Source: Chitinophagaceae bacterium (GTDB lineage: Bacteria; Bacteroidota; Bacteroidia; Chitinophagales; Chitinophagaceae). From it: a DNA stretch of 15,368 nt. Below the pieces are notes generated by a model. That model did no database searches. It saw only the letters and a list, made by a program, of their open reading frames with translations, and had not been told where the DNA came from. Made by a program: the position numbers and the translations under genes. Below are positions 6,939 through 14,577 of the stretch, piece by piece. The stretch lies in the NCBI GenBank assembly GCA_003456175.1, contig DMPB01000212.1, positions 18,858-34,225 of the forward strand, written 5' to 3'. Numbering within the stretch: position 1 is the first letter of the stretch; every line of letters begins with the position of its first letter.

Positions 6939-8468
6939 TTAATTTAAAATGGTGTACGAAGTGGTGCCATCTTTCGCATCTTTCAATTGAATGCCAACAG
7001 CTTCTAACGATTTGCGAATAGTATCGCTGGTGGCATAATCTTTATTGGCTTTAGCTTGCTTACGCAAATCAATAAGTATATCTAACACACCATCGAGCTT
7101 GCCATCGTTATTGCCTGCAGCACTTATTGGTTGTAAGCCGAAAATAGTTTCAACGAATAAATGCATTTGCTGCTGTAGTTGTTGCAATGTATTGCTGGCT
7201 AAAGCATTCATTGCAATATGACCATCTTTAATACCGTTGATAATAGGTACTAACTCAAACATATTGGCTAATACTTTGGCTGTATTTAAATCGTCGTTCA
7301 TACTTTCTGCAAAGCCTTGTACTAGTTGCTGCACTTTACTATCTAAAGCATTGTCGGCGGCTGCGTTCGCATTTGCCGTAAGGCTCATATTTTTTAAATA
7401 TTGATATGCTTCTAGCAGCCTTTTCATACCTTTTTCGGCTGCTTGTAATGCTTCGTTACTAAAATCGAGTGTGCTACGATAGTGTGTTTGTAGTATGAAA
7501 AAGCGCACCGTCATAGGGTGGTAGGCTTGTGTTAGTAAGTGATGCGAACCACTAAATAGCTCGCTTAACTTAATAACGTTGTTATAGCTCTTACCCATTT
7601 TGCGGCCGTTAATGGTAATCATATTGTTGTGCAGCCAGAAACGAGCATTGAGCTTGCCATGATTGCATACGGCACTTTGTGCAATTTCACACTCGTGATG
7701 TGGAAACTGCAAATCCATACCGCCACCATGTATATCAAATTGTTCGCCCAAGTATTTTTTACTCATAGCGCTACACTCAATATGCCATCCCGGAAAGCCT
7801 TCGCCCCAGGGGCTTGCCCAACGCATAATATGTTCTGGTGGGGCTTTTTTCCAAAGTGCGAAGTCGGCTTTGTTGCGTTTTTCTTCTTGCCCGTCGAGTT
7901 CACGGGTGGTTTCTAACAACTCATCAAGGTTGCGGCCGCTTAGCATACCATATGGTAAGCCTTGTGCCGCAAATACTTCGTGATATTTTGCAACATCAAA
8001 GTATACACTGCCATTTACTTCGTAAGCAAAGCCATCGGCAATGATTTTTTTGATCATTTCAATTTGTTCTACAATATGTCCTGTAGCGGTGGGTTCAATA
8101 CTAGGCGGCAGGTTGTTGAACTGTTGCATAGCCCAATGGTACATGTTGGTGTATTTCTGCACCAACTCCATAGGCTCAAGTTTTTCAAGCACCGCCTTAG
8201 AACTGATTTTATCTTCCGCGGCACGGCCTTCTTCTTCAAAATGGCCAGCATCGGTAATGTTACGTACGTAACGAACTTTATAGCCTAAATGCATCAAATA
8301 TCGATATACAATATCGAATGTGATGAAAGGGCGTGCATGGCCTAAATGACTTTCGCCACTTACAGTTGGGCCGCACACATACATGCCCACATAGGGGTAT
8401 TTATAAGGTTCGAATACTTCTTTTTTACGCGTAAGCGAATTATATACTTGTAATGATGCTGCACTCAT
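6939..8468 (-). CDS. cysS: Cysteinyl-tRNA synthetase
   Basis: CysS is the class I synthetase that attaches cysteine to tRNA(Cys) in the cytosol. The 509 aa sequence has the HIGH-type motif HLGH (41-44). The zinc ligands expected from the E. coli enzyme are present: C32 in VCGPTV, C232 in [10 protein letters not shown]257 and E261 in [11 protein letters not shown]. The KMSKS loop reads KMGKS (290-294), a conservative variant. The anticodon-binding DALR-type helical domain follows (about 330-470), then a short C-terminal domain. It is about 10-20 residues longer than many homologues. Extra Ala/Asn-rich sequence sits at about 372-385 ([14 protein letters not shown]), where a copy of the dispersed 13-mer is found on the coding strand. 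A good TAnnTTTG box lies 24 bases upstream of the start. The GNAT-like gene follows 32 bp downstream. Confidence 0.97.
   Translation of the reverse strand: MSAASLQVYNSLTRKKEVFEPYKYPYVGMYVCGPTVSGESHLGHARPFITFDIVYRYLMHLGYKVRYVRNITDAGHFEEEGRAAEDKISSKAVLEKLEPMELVQKYTNMYHWAMQQFNNLPPSIEPTATGHIVEQIEMIKKIIADGFAYEVNGSVYFDVAKYHEVFAAQGLPYGMLSGRNLDELLETTRELDGQEEKRNKADFALWKKAPPEHIMRWASPWGEGFPGWHIECSAMSKKYLGEQFDIHGGGMDLQFPHHECEIAQSAVCNHGKLNARFWLHNNMITINGRKMGKSYNNVIKLSELFSGSHHLLTQAYHPMTVRFFILQTHYRSTLDFSNEALQAAEKGMKRLLEAYQYLKNMSLTANANAAADNALDSKVQQLVQGFAESMNDDLNTAKVLANMFELVPIINGIKDGHIAMNALASNTLQQLQQQMHLFVETIFGLQPISAAGNNDGKLDGVLDILIDLRKQAKANKDYATSDTIRKSLEAVGIQLKDAKDGTTSYTILN
7371..7383 (+). repeat. Dispersed 13-mer copy inside cysS (ATTTGCCGTAAGG)
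   Basis: The 15 bases cATTTGCCGTAAGGc are identical to the intergenic copy at 8571-8583 on the other strand. On the cysS coding strand the repeat reads as codons for S-L-T-A-N at about residues 372-376. This is a low-complexity Ala/Asn stretch of the helical domain, where extra sequence should be tolerated. Confidence 0.6.
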
Positions 8469-8491
8469 GAACTTAATACAATTAAAGGTGG

Positions 8492-8499
8492 CAAAGATA
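8492..8499 (-). promoter_or_regulatory. Promoter -7 element of cysS (TATCTTTG)
   Basis: On the minus strand TATCTTTG matches the Bacteroidota -7 consensus TAnnTTTG exactly and ends 23 bases before the cysS ATG. A start about 7 bases downstream would give a leader of roughly 16 bases. No convincing TTTG -33 element is visible at the usual spacing. A short inverted repeat GTAAC-CC-GTTAC lies further upstream at 8540-8551. Confidence 0.6.
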
Positions 8500-8570
8500 A
8501 CTGACCATGCTACAATGAATAATAGTTAATGTGCAAAAGGTAACCCGTTACACTTGTTAAATATGCTGCG

Positions 8571-8583
8571 CCTTACGGCAAAT
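8571..8583 (-). repeat. Dispersed 13-mer copy in the EEP/cysS spacer (ATTTGCCGTAAGG)
   Basis: The plus strand reads CCTTACGGCAAAT. This is the same variant as the copy inside cysS, identical over 15 bases including flanks. It lies between the EEP stop and the cysS promoter, both on the minus strand. Next to it TAGCC (8587-8591) and GGCTA (8602-8606) could pair as a weak 5-bp stem after the EEP gene. Confidence 0.75.
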
Positions 8584-8607
8584 GAGTAGCCGCATGCAAA
8601 TGGCTAT

Positions 8608-9747
8608 TTATGGTTTGATGAAAAGATCGGCAACCAGCATTACATGGTCGCTTAGATCTTCATCTTTCATTTGAAATTTTTGAACGATGAAATTGGTATC
8701 GGGCATGATATAATCGATGCGAAGGGTAGGTGCCAAATCGTTGTAGGTACGGCCTAAGCCGAAGCCATTCACTAAAAAAGCATCTTGCCTATAACCTTTC
8801 ACTTTACGGTAGGTGTAGCTGGTTGGCACATCGTTATAATCGCCGGTAATACAGTGTATATAAGGACAAGTATCTAGCACTGCACGAACCAAATCGGCCT
8901 GAATACCTCGTTTTTGAAAAGCGGTTTTCATTTTTCGTGCAATGCCTTTGCTGGCTTCTACACTCGCTTCGTCGGTGAGTTTTATTTTTTCGATATCAAC
9001 ATAGTCACGTTCTGCGAATTTGAACGATTGCATGTGTGTGGTATGAATACGTACTGTATCGCCTTGCGGTAAAAGCACATCAATGAAAATGACACTTTCA
9101 GGGTTCTTACCTCTAAAAGGAATTTTACCACTTGCTAAGATGGGGTACTTAGAGAATAAAATACAACCCGATGCATAGTTGCCGCTATCGCGAGTGAAAT
9201 CTTTCGAAAAGTGATAGTAGGGGTAGGTGTCAGTAAATAGTCCTAAGTTATCAGCTCTGCTGCCAGGTTCGTTGTAACGATGGTTAAACTCTTGCAAGCA
9301 AAGTATTTGAGCACCTGTTTCTTTTAGTGCACGGGCAATTTCGGTACGGGCAAGTTGCTTGCGTTCTTTGTTTTTGCTGATTCCGGTAAGGCTATGCACA
9401 TTCCAGTGTGCTACACGCAGGCTAGGTTTTTGCTTGCTTTTAGGACTACTAGCGGTAAAGCCCCAAGTGTTGCGTATTTGTGCATAACCAATCACCAAAC
9501 TTAGCAGCGGTAATAGCACCCAAATGGGTTTGATGGTAAGCCAAAAGAAAACTGAGAAAACTAATAACGTGGTTAAATAAGGCAATGCTAATGCCAGCAT
9601 ACCAAATACCCAGCCAATACTTGATTGCGGTGGAATGAACGGGCTGGCGCAACTGGCCAAAAAAGCCAATGCCACCAATAAGTTGATGGTAATGAGTAAG
9701 CGTTTAATCCATTTCCTAAGCCAAAGTCCAATACTATTTCCAGCCAT
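8608..9747 (-). CDS. Membrane-anchored endonuclease/exonuclease/phosphatase-family protein
   Basis: This is a metal-dependent phosphodiesterase or phosphatase of the EEP (DNase I-like) fold, tethered to the membrane. Three hydrophobic segments lie at about 15-33, 41-63 and 65-90, and the catalytic domain follows from about 108. All fold-specific active residues are present: N116 (HWNVHS), E153 (LCLQEF), H238 (TTHMQS), D303 and N305 (GDYNDVP), D345 (RIDYIM), and D367-H368 (LSDHVM). An active enzyme is therefore likely. The substrate is unknown: nucleic acid, phosphoinositide-like lipid and sphingomyelin-type head groups are all cleaved by relatives. The 379 aa length is usual for the Bacteroidota membrane form. 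The ATG at 9747 is only 4 bases from a -7-like word, suggesting a leaderless mRNA. The ABC exporter gene is divergent and cysS lies 139 bp downstream. Confidence 0.9.
   Translation of the reverse strand: MAGNSIGLWLRKWIKRLLITINLLVALAFLASCASPFIPPQSSIGWVFGMLALALPYLTTLLVFSVFFWLTIKPIWVLLPLLSLVIGYAQIRNTWGFTASSPKSKQKPSLRVAHWNVHSLTGISKNKERKQLARTEIARALKETGAQILCLQEFNHRYNEPGSRADNLGLFTDTYPYYHFSKDFTRDSGNYASGCILFSKYPILASGKIPFRGKNPESVIFIDVLLPQGDTVRIHTTHMQSFKFAERDYVDIEKIKLTDEASVEASKGIARKMKTAFQKRGIQADLVRAVLDTCPYIHCITGDYNDVPTSYTYRKVKGYRQDAFLVNGFGLGRTYNDLAPTLRIDYIMPDTNFIVQKFQMKDEDLSDHVMLVADLFIKP
9062..9074 (-). repeat. Degenerate 13-mer copy inside the EEP gene (12 of 13)
   Basis: The plus strand reads CCTTGCGGTAAAA, one mismatch from the reverse complement of the 4657-4669 copy. 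On the coding strand it reads as L-L-P-Q-G, the same frame as the copy in gatA (L-P-Q-G). One mismatch and a common codon string make chance more likely than for the other copies. Confidence 0.35.
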
Positions 9748-9751
9748 ACTG

Positions 9752-9759
9752 TAAATATA
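9752..9759 (-). promoter_or_regulatory. Candidate -7 element of the EEP gene (TATATTTA)
   Basis: On the minus strand TATATTTA differs from TAnnTTTG only in the last base and stands 4 bases before the ATG. If it is used, transcription would begin at or just inside the start codon, giving a leaderless message. Confidence 0.4.
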
Positions 9760-9803
9760 AGGGCTTGCCGAAAATACCCGTGTTCGTGCTTGCCGCTTAT
9801 AGC

Positions 9804-9816
9804 ATTTACCGTAAGG
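9804..9816 (+). repeat. Dispersed 13-mer copy in the EEP/ABC divergent spacer (ATTTACCGTAAGG)
   Basis: This is an exact copy of the commonest form, with flanks cATTTACCGTAAGGt. It ends 17 bases before the ABC -7 box, so it covers the -33 region where a TTTG box would be expected. Other copies do not keep this spacing, so a direct promoter role is not a general property. Confidence 0.75.
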
Positions 9817-9833
9817 TTAGCAGGCCTTATTAT

Positions 9834-9841
9834 TACATTTG
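9834..9841 (+). promoter_or_regulatory. Promoter -7 element of the ABC exporter gene (TACATTTG)
   Basis: TACATTTG matches TAnnTTTG exactly and ends 7 bases before the ATG at 9849. The predicted transcription start therefore falls at the start codon, implying a leaderless or nearly leaderless mRNA. This also supports 9849 rather than an upstream ATG as the real start. Confidence 0.6.
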
Positions 9842-9848
9842 CAGCTTT

Positions 9849-11687
9849 ATGGCTCAAAACAAGGATAAGAAAGGCTTCGATTTTGTTGCGTTGCGGAGGG
9901 TGTTCTCATATGTACAACCGTATCGGTCGCGTTGGTACATGAGTATTATTTTGGGTATTGTACTAGCTTTTATTTCGCCTTTACGACCTTATTTGGTACA
10001 GCTAACAGTTGATAGAGCTACAGGCGGACATAAACCAGTGCCTGCTTGGTTGCAATGGGTGTTAGGCGATGATAATGTGACGCATGTGATGCACTTTTTA
10101 GTAGCAATCACTGTATTTCAAATTGCTTTTTTATTGGTAGAAACCTGCCTGCGGTTCTTCTTTTCGTTTGCAACTGCATGGATTGGTCAGGCGGTGGTGA
10201 AAGACTTGCGAGTAGCGGTTTTTGAGAAAATCTTGCGACTCAATTTAAAACAGTTCGATACTACACCTATTGGTACATTAACTACCCGAACCATCAACGA
10301 TATTGAAAGTATTAACGATATTTTTAGTGATGGACTGATTCCTATTATTGCCGACTTACTCTCCATTATTATTACGGTATCGGTAATGTTCGCCATCGAT
10401 TGGCAGTTAACGCTAGTTGCGTTGATTCCATTTCCTATACTAATTGTTGCTACCTACTATTTCAAAGAAAGCGTTAACAGAAGCTTTCATAAAGTACGCA
10501 ATGCCGTATCGGCACTGAATGCTTTTGTTCAAGAGCATATCACGGGTATGTTGGTGGTACAGGCATTTGCAGCAGAAGATAGAGAAATGCAAAAATTTGC
10601 CACCATTAATAAACAGCACCGCAATGCCAATATCAACGCCATTTTTGCCTACTCCGTTTTTTTTCCAGTGGTAGAAGTGGTGTTGGCAGTAAGTATGGGT
10701 TTGGTAGTATGGTGGCTGGCAGGCAAAGCCATAGATCAACCTATGGATAGTGCCCTTGCGGGTAAATTAGCTGCTTTTACCCTTTATCTCAATCAAATTT
10801 TCAGACCGCTTCGAGTGATTGCTGATAAGTTCAATGTGTTACAAATGGGTGTTATTGCCAGCGAACGTGTGTTTGCAGTACTCGATAACCCCGATGTAAC
10901 ACCTGAAGGAACAGTACAACCACCAACTAGTAACAGTGCACAAGCGGCAGGGGCTATTACATTTAACAACGTATGGTTTGCTTATAATGAACCTAATTAT
11001 GTGCTAAAGAATATTAATTTTCAGGTACTACCGGGCGAAACTGTAGCATTGGTAGGGCATACGGGTAGTGGCAAAACCAGTATTATATCGCTACTGAATA
11101 AATTATATCAGATACAACAAGGTGAAATTATACTTGACGGTACTAACATCAATGATTATAGCACTGAAACCCTACGTAGCCATATAGGCGTAGTACTGCA
11201 AGATGTATTTTTATTTAGTGGTACAGTCATGGATAATATTACCCTGCGTAATCCAAATATTACAGAAGCACAAGTGGTTGCTGCAGCAAAGATGATAGGC
11301 GTTCACGACTTTATCATGCGACTTCCTGGCGGTTATCAGTTCGATGTGATGGAGCGAGGAAGTACGCTTAGCCTGGGGCAACGTCAATTATTAAGCTTTA
11401 TTAGGGCACTTTTATACAACCCATCGGTACTCATATTAGATGAAGCAACCAGTAGCATTGATACAGAAAGCGAATTGTTAATACAACATGCTATAGATAC
11501 GCTCATACAAGGCAGAACCTCCATAGTTATTGCCCATAGGTTAAGCACCATCCGTAAAGCCAATAAAATTATTGTACTCGATAAAGGTGAAATCAAAGAG
11601 ATTGGGTCGCACGAACAGCTGTTAGCTTTAGGTGGTTTCTATACTAAACTTTATGAAATGCAGTTGCAGCAAGAGTTGGCCAATTAG
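9849..11687 (+). CDS. ABC exporter half-transporter, MsbA-like (fused membrane and ATPase domains)
   Basis: This is an ATP-driven exporter of the MsbA/multidrug half-transporter type that would work as a homodimer in the inner membrane; a lipid, lipid A or drug substrate is inferred only from family. The membrane domain has six segments in residues about 30-330, with the usual TTRTINDIESI coupling region. The ATPase domain has Walker A GHTGSGKT (403-410), the Q-loop VLQDVFLFSG, signature LSLGQ (507-511), Walker B VLILDE (527-532, catalytic E532) and H-loop His563. The signature has Leu in place of the first Gly, a change that I believe is tolerated in this family. The 612 aa length is typical. 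The ATG at 9849 is chosen over the in-frame ATG at 9765, because the extra 28 residues run through the repeat and promoter. atpB follows after 87 bp on the same strand. Confidence 0.93.
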   Translation: MAQNKDKKGFDFVALRRVFSYVQPYRSRWYMSIILGIVLAFISPLRPYLVQLTVDRATGGHKPVPAWLQWVLGDDNVTHVMHFLVAITVFQIAFLLVETCLRFFFSFATAWIGQAVVKDLRVAVFEKILRLNLKQFDTTPIGTLTTRTINDIESINDIFSDGLIPIIADLLSIIITVSVMFAIDWQLTLVALIPFPILIVATYYFKESVNRSFHKVRNAVSALNAFVQEHITGMLVVQAFAAEDREMQKFATINKQHRNANINAIFAYSVFFPVVEVVLAVSMGLVVWWLAGKAIDQPMDSALAGKLAAFTLYLNQIFRPLRVIADKFNVLQMGVIASERVFAVLDNPDVTPEGTVQPPTSNSAQAAGAITFNNVWFAYNEPNYVLKNINFQVLPGETVALVGHTGSGKTSIISLLNKLYQIQQGEIILDGTNINDYSTETLRSHIGVVLQDVFLFSGTVMDNITLRNPNITEAQVVAAAKMIGVHDFIMRLPGGYQFDVMERGSTLSLGQRQLLSFIRALLYNPSVLILDEATSSIDTESELLIQHAIDTLIQGRTSIVIAHRLSTIRKANKIIVLDKGEIKEIGSHEQLLALGGFYTKLYEMQLQQELAN

Positions 11688-11746
11688 TCGGTTGAAAACT
11701 TGCATCGGATTTCTGAAAATTACGTTAACACTTCGGCTTTCCCCCT

Positions 11747-11754
11747 TATCTTTG
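11747..11754 (+). promoter_or_regulatory. Promoter -7 element of the atp operon (TATCTTTG)
   Basis: TATCTTTG is an exact TAnnTTTG match 20 bases before the atpB ATG at 11775, giving a predicted leader of about 13 bases. The leader contains a purine-rich AGGGAAGG (11767-11773 region) just before the ATG, which could act as a ribosome-binding site. No strong -33 TTTG is visible. The word GTTA lies 19 bases upstream of the box. Confidence 0.6.
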
Positions 11755-11774
11755 CCGCAAATTTCAGGGAAGGT

Positions 11775-13153
<1,379 letters not shown>

Positions 13154-13161
13154 TAAGCACC

Positions 13162-13208
13162 AACAGTTTCAGCCTCTACGCACAGGGCAGCGAGGCTGAA
13201 ATTGTTTT
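13162..13208 (+). terminator. Strong hairpin after atpE: possible partial terminator or mRNA stabiliser
   Basis: AACAGTTTCAGCCTC (13162-13176) pairs with GAGGCTGAAATTGTT (13192-13206) around a 15-base loop. This makes 15 pairs counting one G-U. It starts 8 bases after the atpE stop. The T-rich 3' side (TTGTTTTA) is short and interrupted, so full termination is doubtful. Partial termination or protection of the atpBE message from decay would both give more c subunit than downstream subunits. Confidence 0.6.
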
Positions 13209-13275
13209 ACTGCTTCGCAGTAACATATCTTGGTTGTCAACTTTGTGCGAAACTCAACATTGGTTGCGTCGCACA
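13207..13275 (+). other. Two further hairpins in the atpE-atpF spacer
   Basis: Directly after the first hairpin, TTACTGC-TTC-GCAGTAA (13207-13223) forms a perfect 7-bp stem with a 3-base loop. A third stem pairs TGTGCGA (13244-13250) with TCGCACA (13269-13275) across 18 bases. No open reading frame of interest and no tRNA-like fold was seen. The rest of the spacer up to the promoter box is unremarkable. Confidence 0.5.
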
Positions 13276-13276
13276 C
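13253..13276 (-). repeat. Degenerate 24-base repeat, copy 1 (atpE-atpF spacer)
   Basis: On the minus strand this region reads GTGTGCGACGCAACC and onward to GTTGAG. It aligns with the plus-strand stretch 14498-14521 (GTGAGTGACACAACG to CTGAGG), with 18 of 24 positions matching and one gap. Both copies lie in atp spacers, in opposite orientations. Copies elsewhere in the genome cannot be judged here. Confidence 0.35.
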
Positions 13277-13305
13277 TTCAACTGAGGTACAAACACGAGC
13301 TAAAT

Positions 13306-13336
13306 TTTAGAAAGTAAGCATAAGCTGCTAGTTTTG
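13306..13336 (+). promoter_or_regulatory. Internal promoter before atpF (TTTA - 19 bp - TAGTTTTG)
   Basis: TAGTTTTG (13329-13336) matches TAnnTTTG exactly. TTTA at 13306-13309, one base from the -33 consensus TTTG, stands 19 bases upstream, a usual spacing for Bacteroidota sigma-A promoters. The box ends 26 bases before the atpF ATG, predicting a leader of about 19 bases. Together with the hairpins after atpE, this suggests that atpF and later genes can be transcribed independently. Confidence 0.55.
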
Positions 13337-13362
13337 CAGCCGCTTTCAGAAAATACAACGAT

Positions 13363-13872
13363 ATGTTTTTAGAAGTTAATCCTCTCGTATTACCTGAGCT
13401 AGGTTTGGTTATTTGGAGTACAATTGCCTTCCTAGTATTACTATTTGTGCTTACCAAGTTTGCTTGGAAGCCCATTATGGCAGCTGTAAAAGAGCGTGAA
13501 ACTGGTATTGAAGAAGCCTTAGCCAAGGCCGAGAAAATGAAGGCCGAGATGGCTCAGTTACAAAACGAGAACGAAGCTTTATTAGCAAAAGCTCGTGAAG
13601 AACGTGCCACTCTAATCAAAGAAGCGAAAGAAACAGCCGATAAAATGGTGGCAGCTGCGCAAGAAAAAGCTAAAGCAGAATACGATCGTATTGTTGCCGA
13701 TGCACAAGCAGCTATTCATCAGCAAAAGAACCAAGCACTTACAGAGGTTAAAAACCAAGTTGGTAGCATGGTAATTGAAGTGGCCGAAAAAGTATTGCGT
13801 AAGCAGTTAGCCGATAAGCCACAACAAGAAGCGTACATTCAAGAATTAGTGAACGGCGTTAAGCTGAATTAA
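13363..13872 (+). CDS. atpF: F1Fo ATP synthase subunit b
   Basis: Subunit b is the peripheral stalk that links Fo to the delta subunit on top of F1 and stops the alpha3beta3 head from rotating. The 169 aa protein has the normal design. One N-terminal membrane helix lies at about 12-31 (LGLVIWSTIAFLVLLFVL), followed by the conserved FAWKPIMAAVKERE. A long charged coiled coil (Ala/Lys/Glu-rich, about 45-150) leads to a C-terminal VAEKVLRKQL segment that contacts subunit delta. It starts after the long spacer from atpE and ends 30 bp before atpH. No change from the family pattern was seen. Confidence 0.96.
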   Translation: MFLEVNPLVLPELGLVIWSTIAFLVLLFVLTKFAWKPIMAAVKERETGIEEALAKAEKMKAEMAQLQNENEALLAKAREERATLIKEAKETADKMVAAAQEKAKAEYDRIVADAQAAIHQQKNQALTEVKNQVGSMVIEVAEKVLRKQLADKPQQEAYIQELVNGVKLN

Positions 13873-13902
13873 TTGGCATAAAAACTAACACATCGTATTA
13901 TT

Positions 13903-14466
13903 ATGACGAACCCTCGTTTAGCAGCACGTTATGCCAAAAGCTTGATTGACCTTTCACAAGAGCAAGGTAAGCTTGAGGAAGTGTATGCCGATATGCGTTA
14001 CATGCAAGCTTTGGCAAAAGCTAGTAAAGAGCTTGTGGCTTTGTTAAAAAGTCCCATCGTTAAAGGCGATAAAAAGCTTGCTGTTATTGAAAGTTTAACC
14101 AATGGGAAGGTTGGTGCACTTACAAGTGGTTTCAATCGCTTGCTGGTTAATAAAGGTAGGGAAAACGATCTTGTAGCTATTGTAGATGCATTCATCGATC
14201 AGTACAATACACTAAAAGATATTCATCGCGTTAAGTTTACCACAGCTGTTGCGGTGAGTGATACTTTGAAGCAAAGTATTGTTAACACGGTAAAAGCGCA
14301 AACTGGCTTTACGCATATTGAGTTAGAAGCTAAAGTTGATGCTAATATTATTGGTGGTTTTGTACTAGAGTTCGACAATAATTTGGTTGATGCATCTGTG
14401 GCAAGAGATTTAAGAGATTTAAAAGCACAATTTTCGAAAAACTGGTACGTACCTAATATGCGATAG
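13903..14466 (+). CDS. atpH: F1Fo ATP synthase subunit delta (OSCP)
   Basis: Delta joins the peripheral stalk to the N-termini of the alpha subunits. The 187 aa sequence opens with the family start MTNPRLAARYAKSLIDLSQEQGKLEEVYADM and has the helical N-terminal domain to about residue 105 (FNRLLVNKGRENDL). The C-terminal part contains the characteristic IIGGFVLEFDNNLVDASVARDLRDL, close to the family motif GG...DDKVID.S. The length is typical. It starts 30 bp after atpF and is followed by a 111-bp spacer with a hairpin before atpA. Confidence 0.95.
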   Translation: MTNPRLAARYAKSLIDLSQEQGKLEEVYADMRYMQALAKASKELVALLKSPIVKGDKKLAVIESLTNGKVGALTSGFNRLLVNKGRENDLVAIVDAFIDQYNTLKDIHRVKFTTAVAVSDTLKQSIVNTVKAQTGFTHIELEAKVDANIIGGFVLEFDNNLVDASVARDLRDLKAQFSKNWYVPNMR

Positions 14467-14478
14467 TACTTGTTACAT

Positions 14479-14499
14479 ACTTGTACCTGAAGTACAAGT
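14479..14499 (+). other. Hairpin in the atpH-atpA spacer
   Basis: ACTTGTAC (14479-14486) and GTACAAGT (14492-14499) form a perfect 8-bp stem with a 5-base loop, 12 bases after the atpH stop. There is no T-tract, so it is not an intrinsic terminator. A second ACTTGT at 14468-14473 could compete for the same right arm. TTGTACAA at 14523-14530 is another palindrome built from the same word. Confidence 0.5.
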
Positions 14500-14521
14500 G
14501 AGTGACACAACGAAGCTGAGG
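14498..14521 (+). repeat. Degenerate 24-base repeat, copy 2 (atpH-atpA spacer)
   Basis: GTGAGTGACACAACGAAGCT and the following bases to GAGG align imperfectly with the minus strand of 13253-13276 (18 of 24 positions). It begins at the right arm of the preceding hairpin. Similarity is modest, so this is tentative. Confidence 0.35.
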
Positions 14522-14577
14522 TTTGTACAAATGCTGGTAATAACATAATTAGATAACAATCACGACAACTTCAAAAT

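Noticed and set aside
7587..7601. KMGKS instead of KMSKS in CysS as a sign of a defective enzyme
   Set aside because: The change is conservative, similar variants are seen in functional class I synthetases, and all zinc and HIGH-type residues are intact.
7629..8288. Several plus-strand frames of 68-108 codons inside cysS
   Set aside because: They are antisense shadows of a strongly supported synthetase, with mixed, Cys/His-rich translations that do not look like proteins.
8806..8820. CTTTACGGTAGG inside the EEP gene as a repeat copy
   Set aside because: Only about seven contiguous bases of the core match, which is expected by chance in this much sequence.
9765..9848. Longer N-terminus for the ABC exporter from ATG 9765
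   Set aside because: It would translate through the dispersed 13-mer and an exact TAnnTTTG box. The protein starting at MAQNKDKK has the usual family length.
10741..10755. CCTTGCGGGTAAAT inside the ABC gene as another repeat copy
   Set aside because: It needs a one-base insertion and the flanks do not match. It reads as ordinary conserved exporter codons (L-A-G-K-L).
11700..11774. Longer AtpB from ATG 11700
   Set aside because: It would put 25 residues in front of a good signal peptide and would overlap the atp promoter box.
13154..13362. A tRNA or small ORF in the atpE-atpF spacer
   Set aside because: The three stems do not fold as a cloverleaf, no acceptor or anticodon arm pattern was found, and no credible short frame with a start and codon bias was seen.
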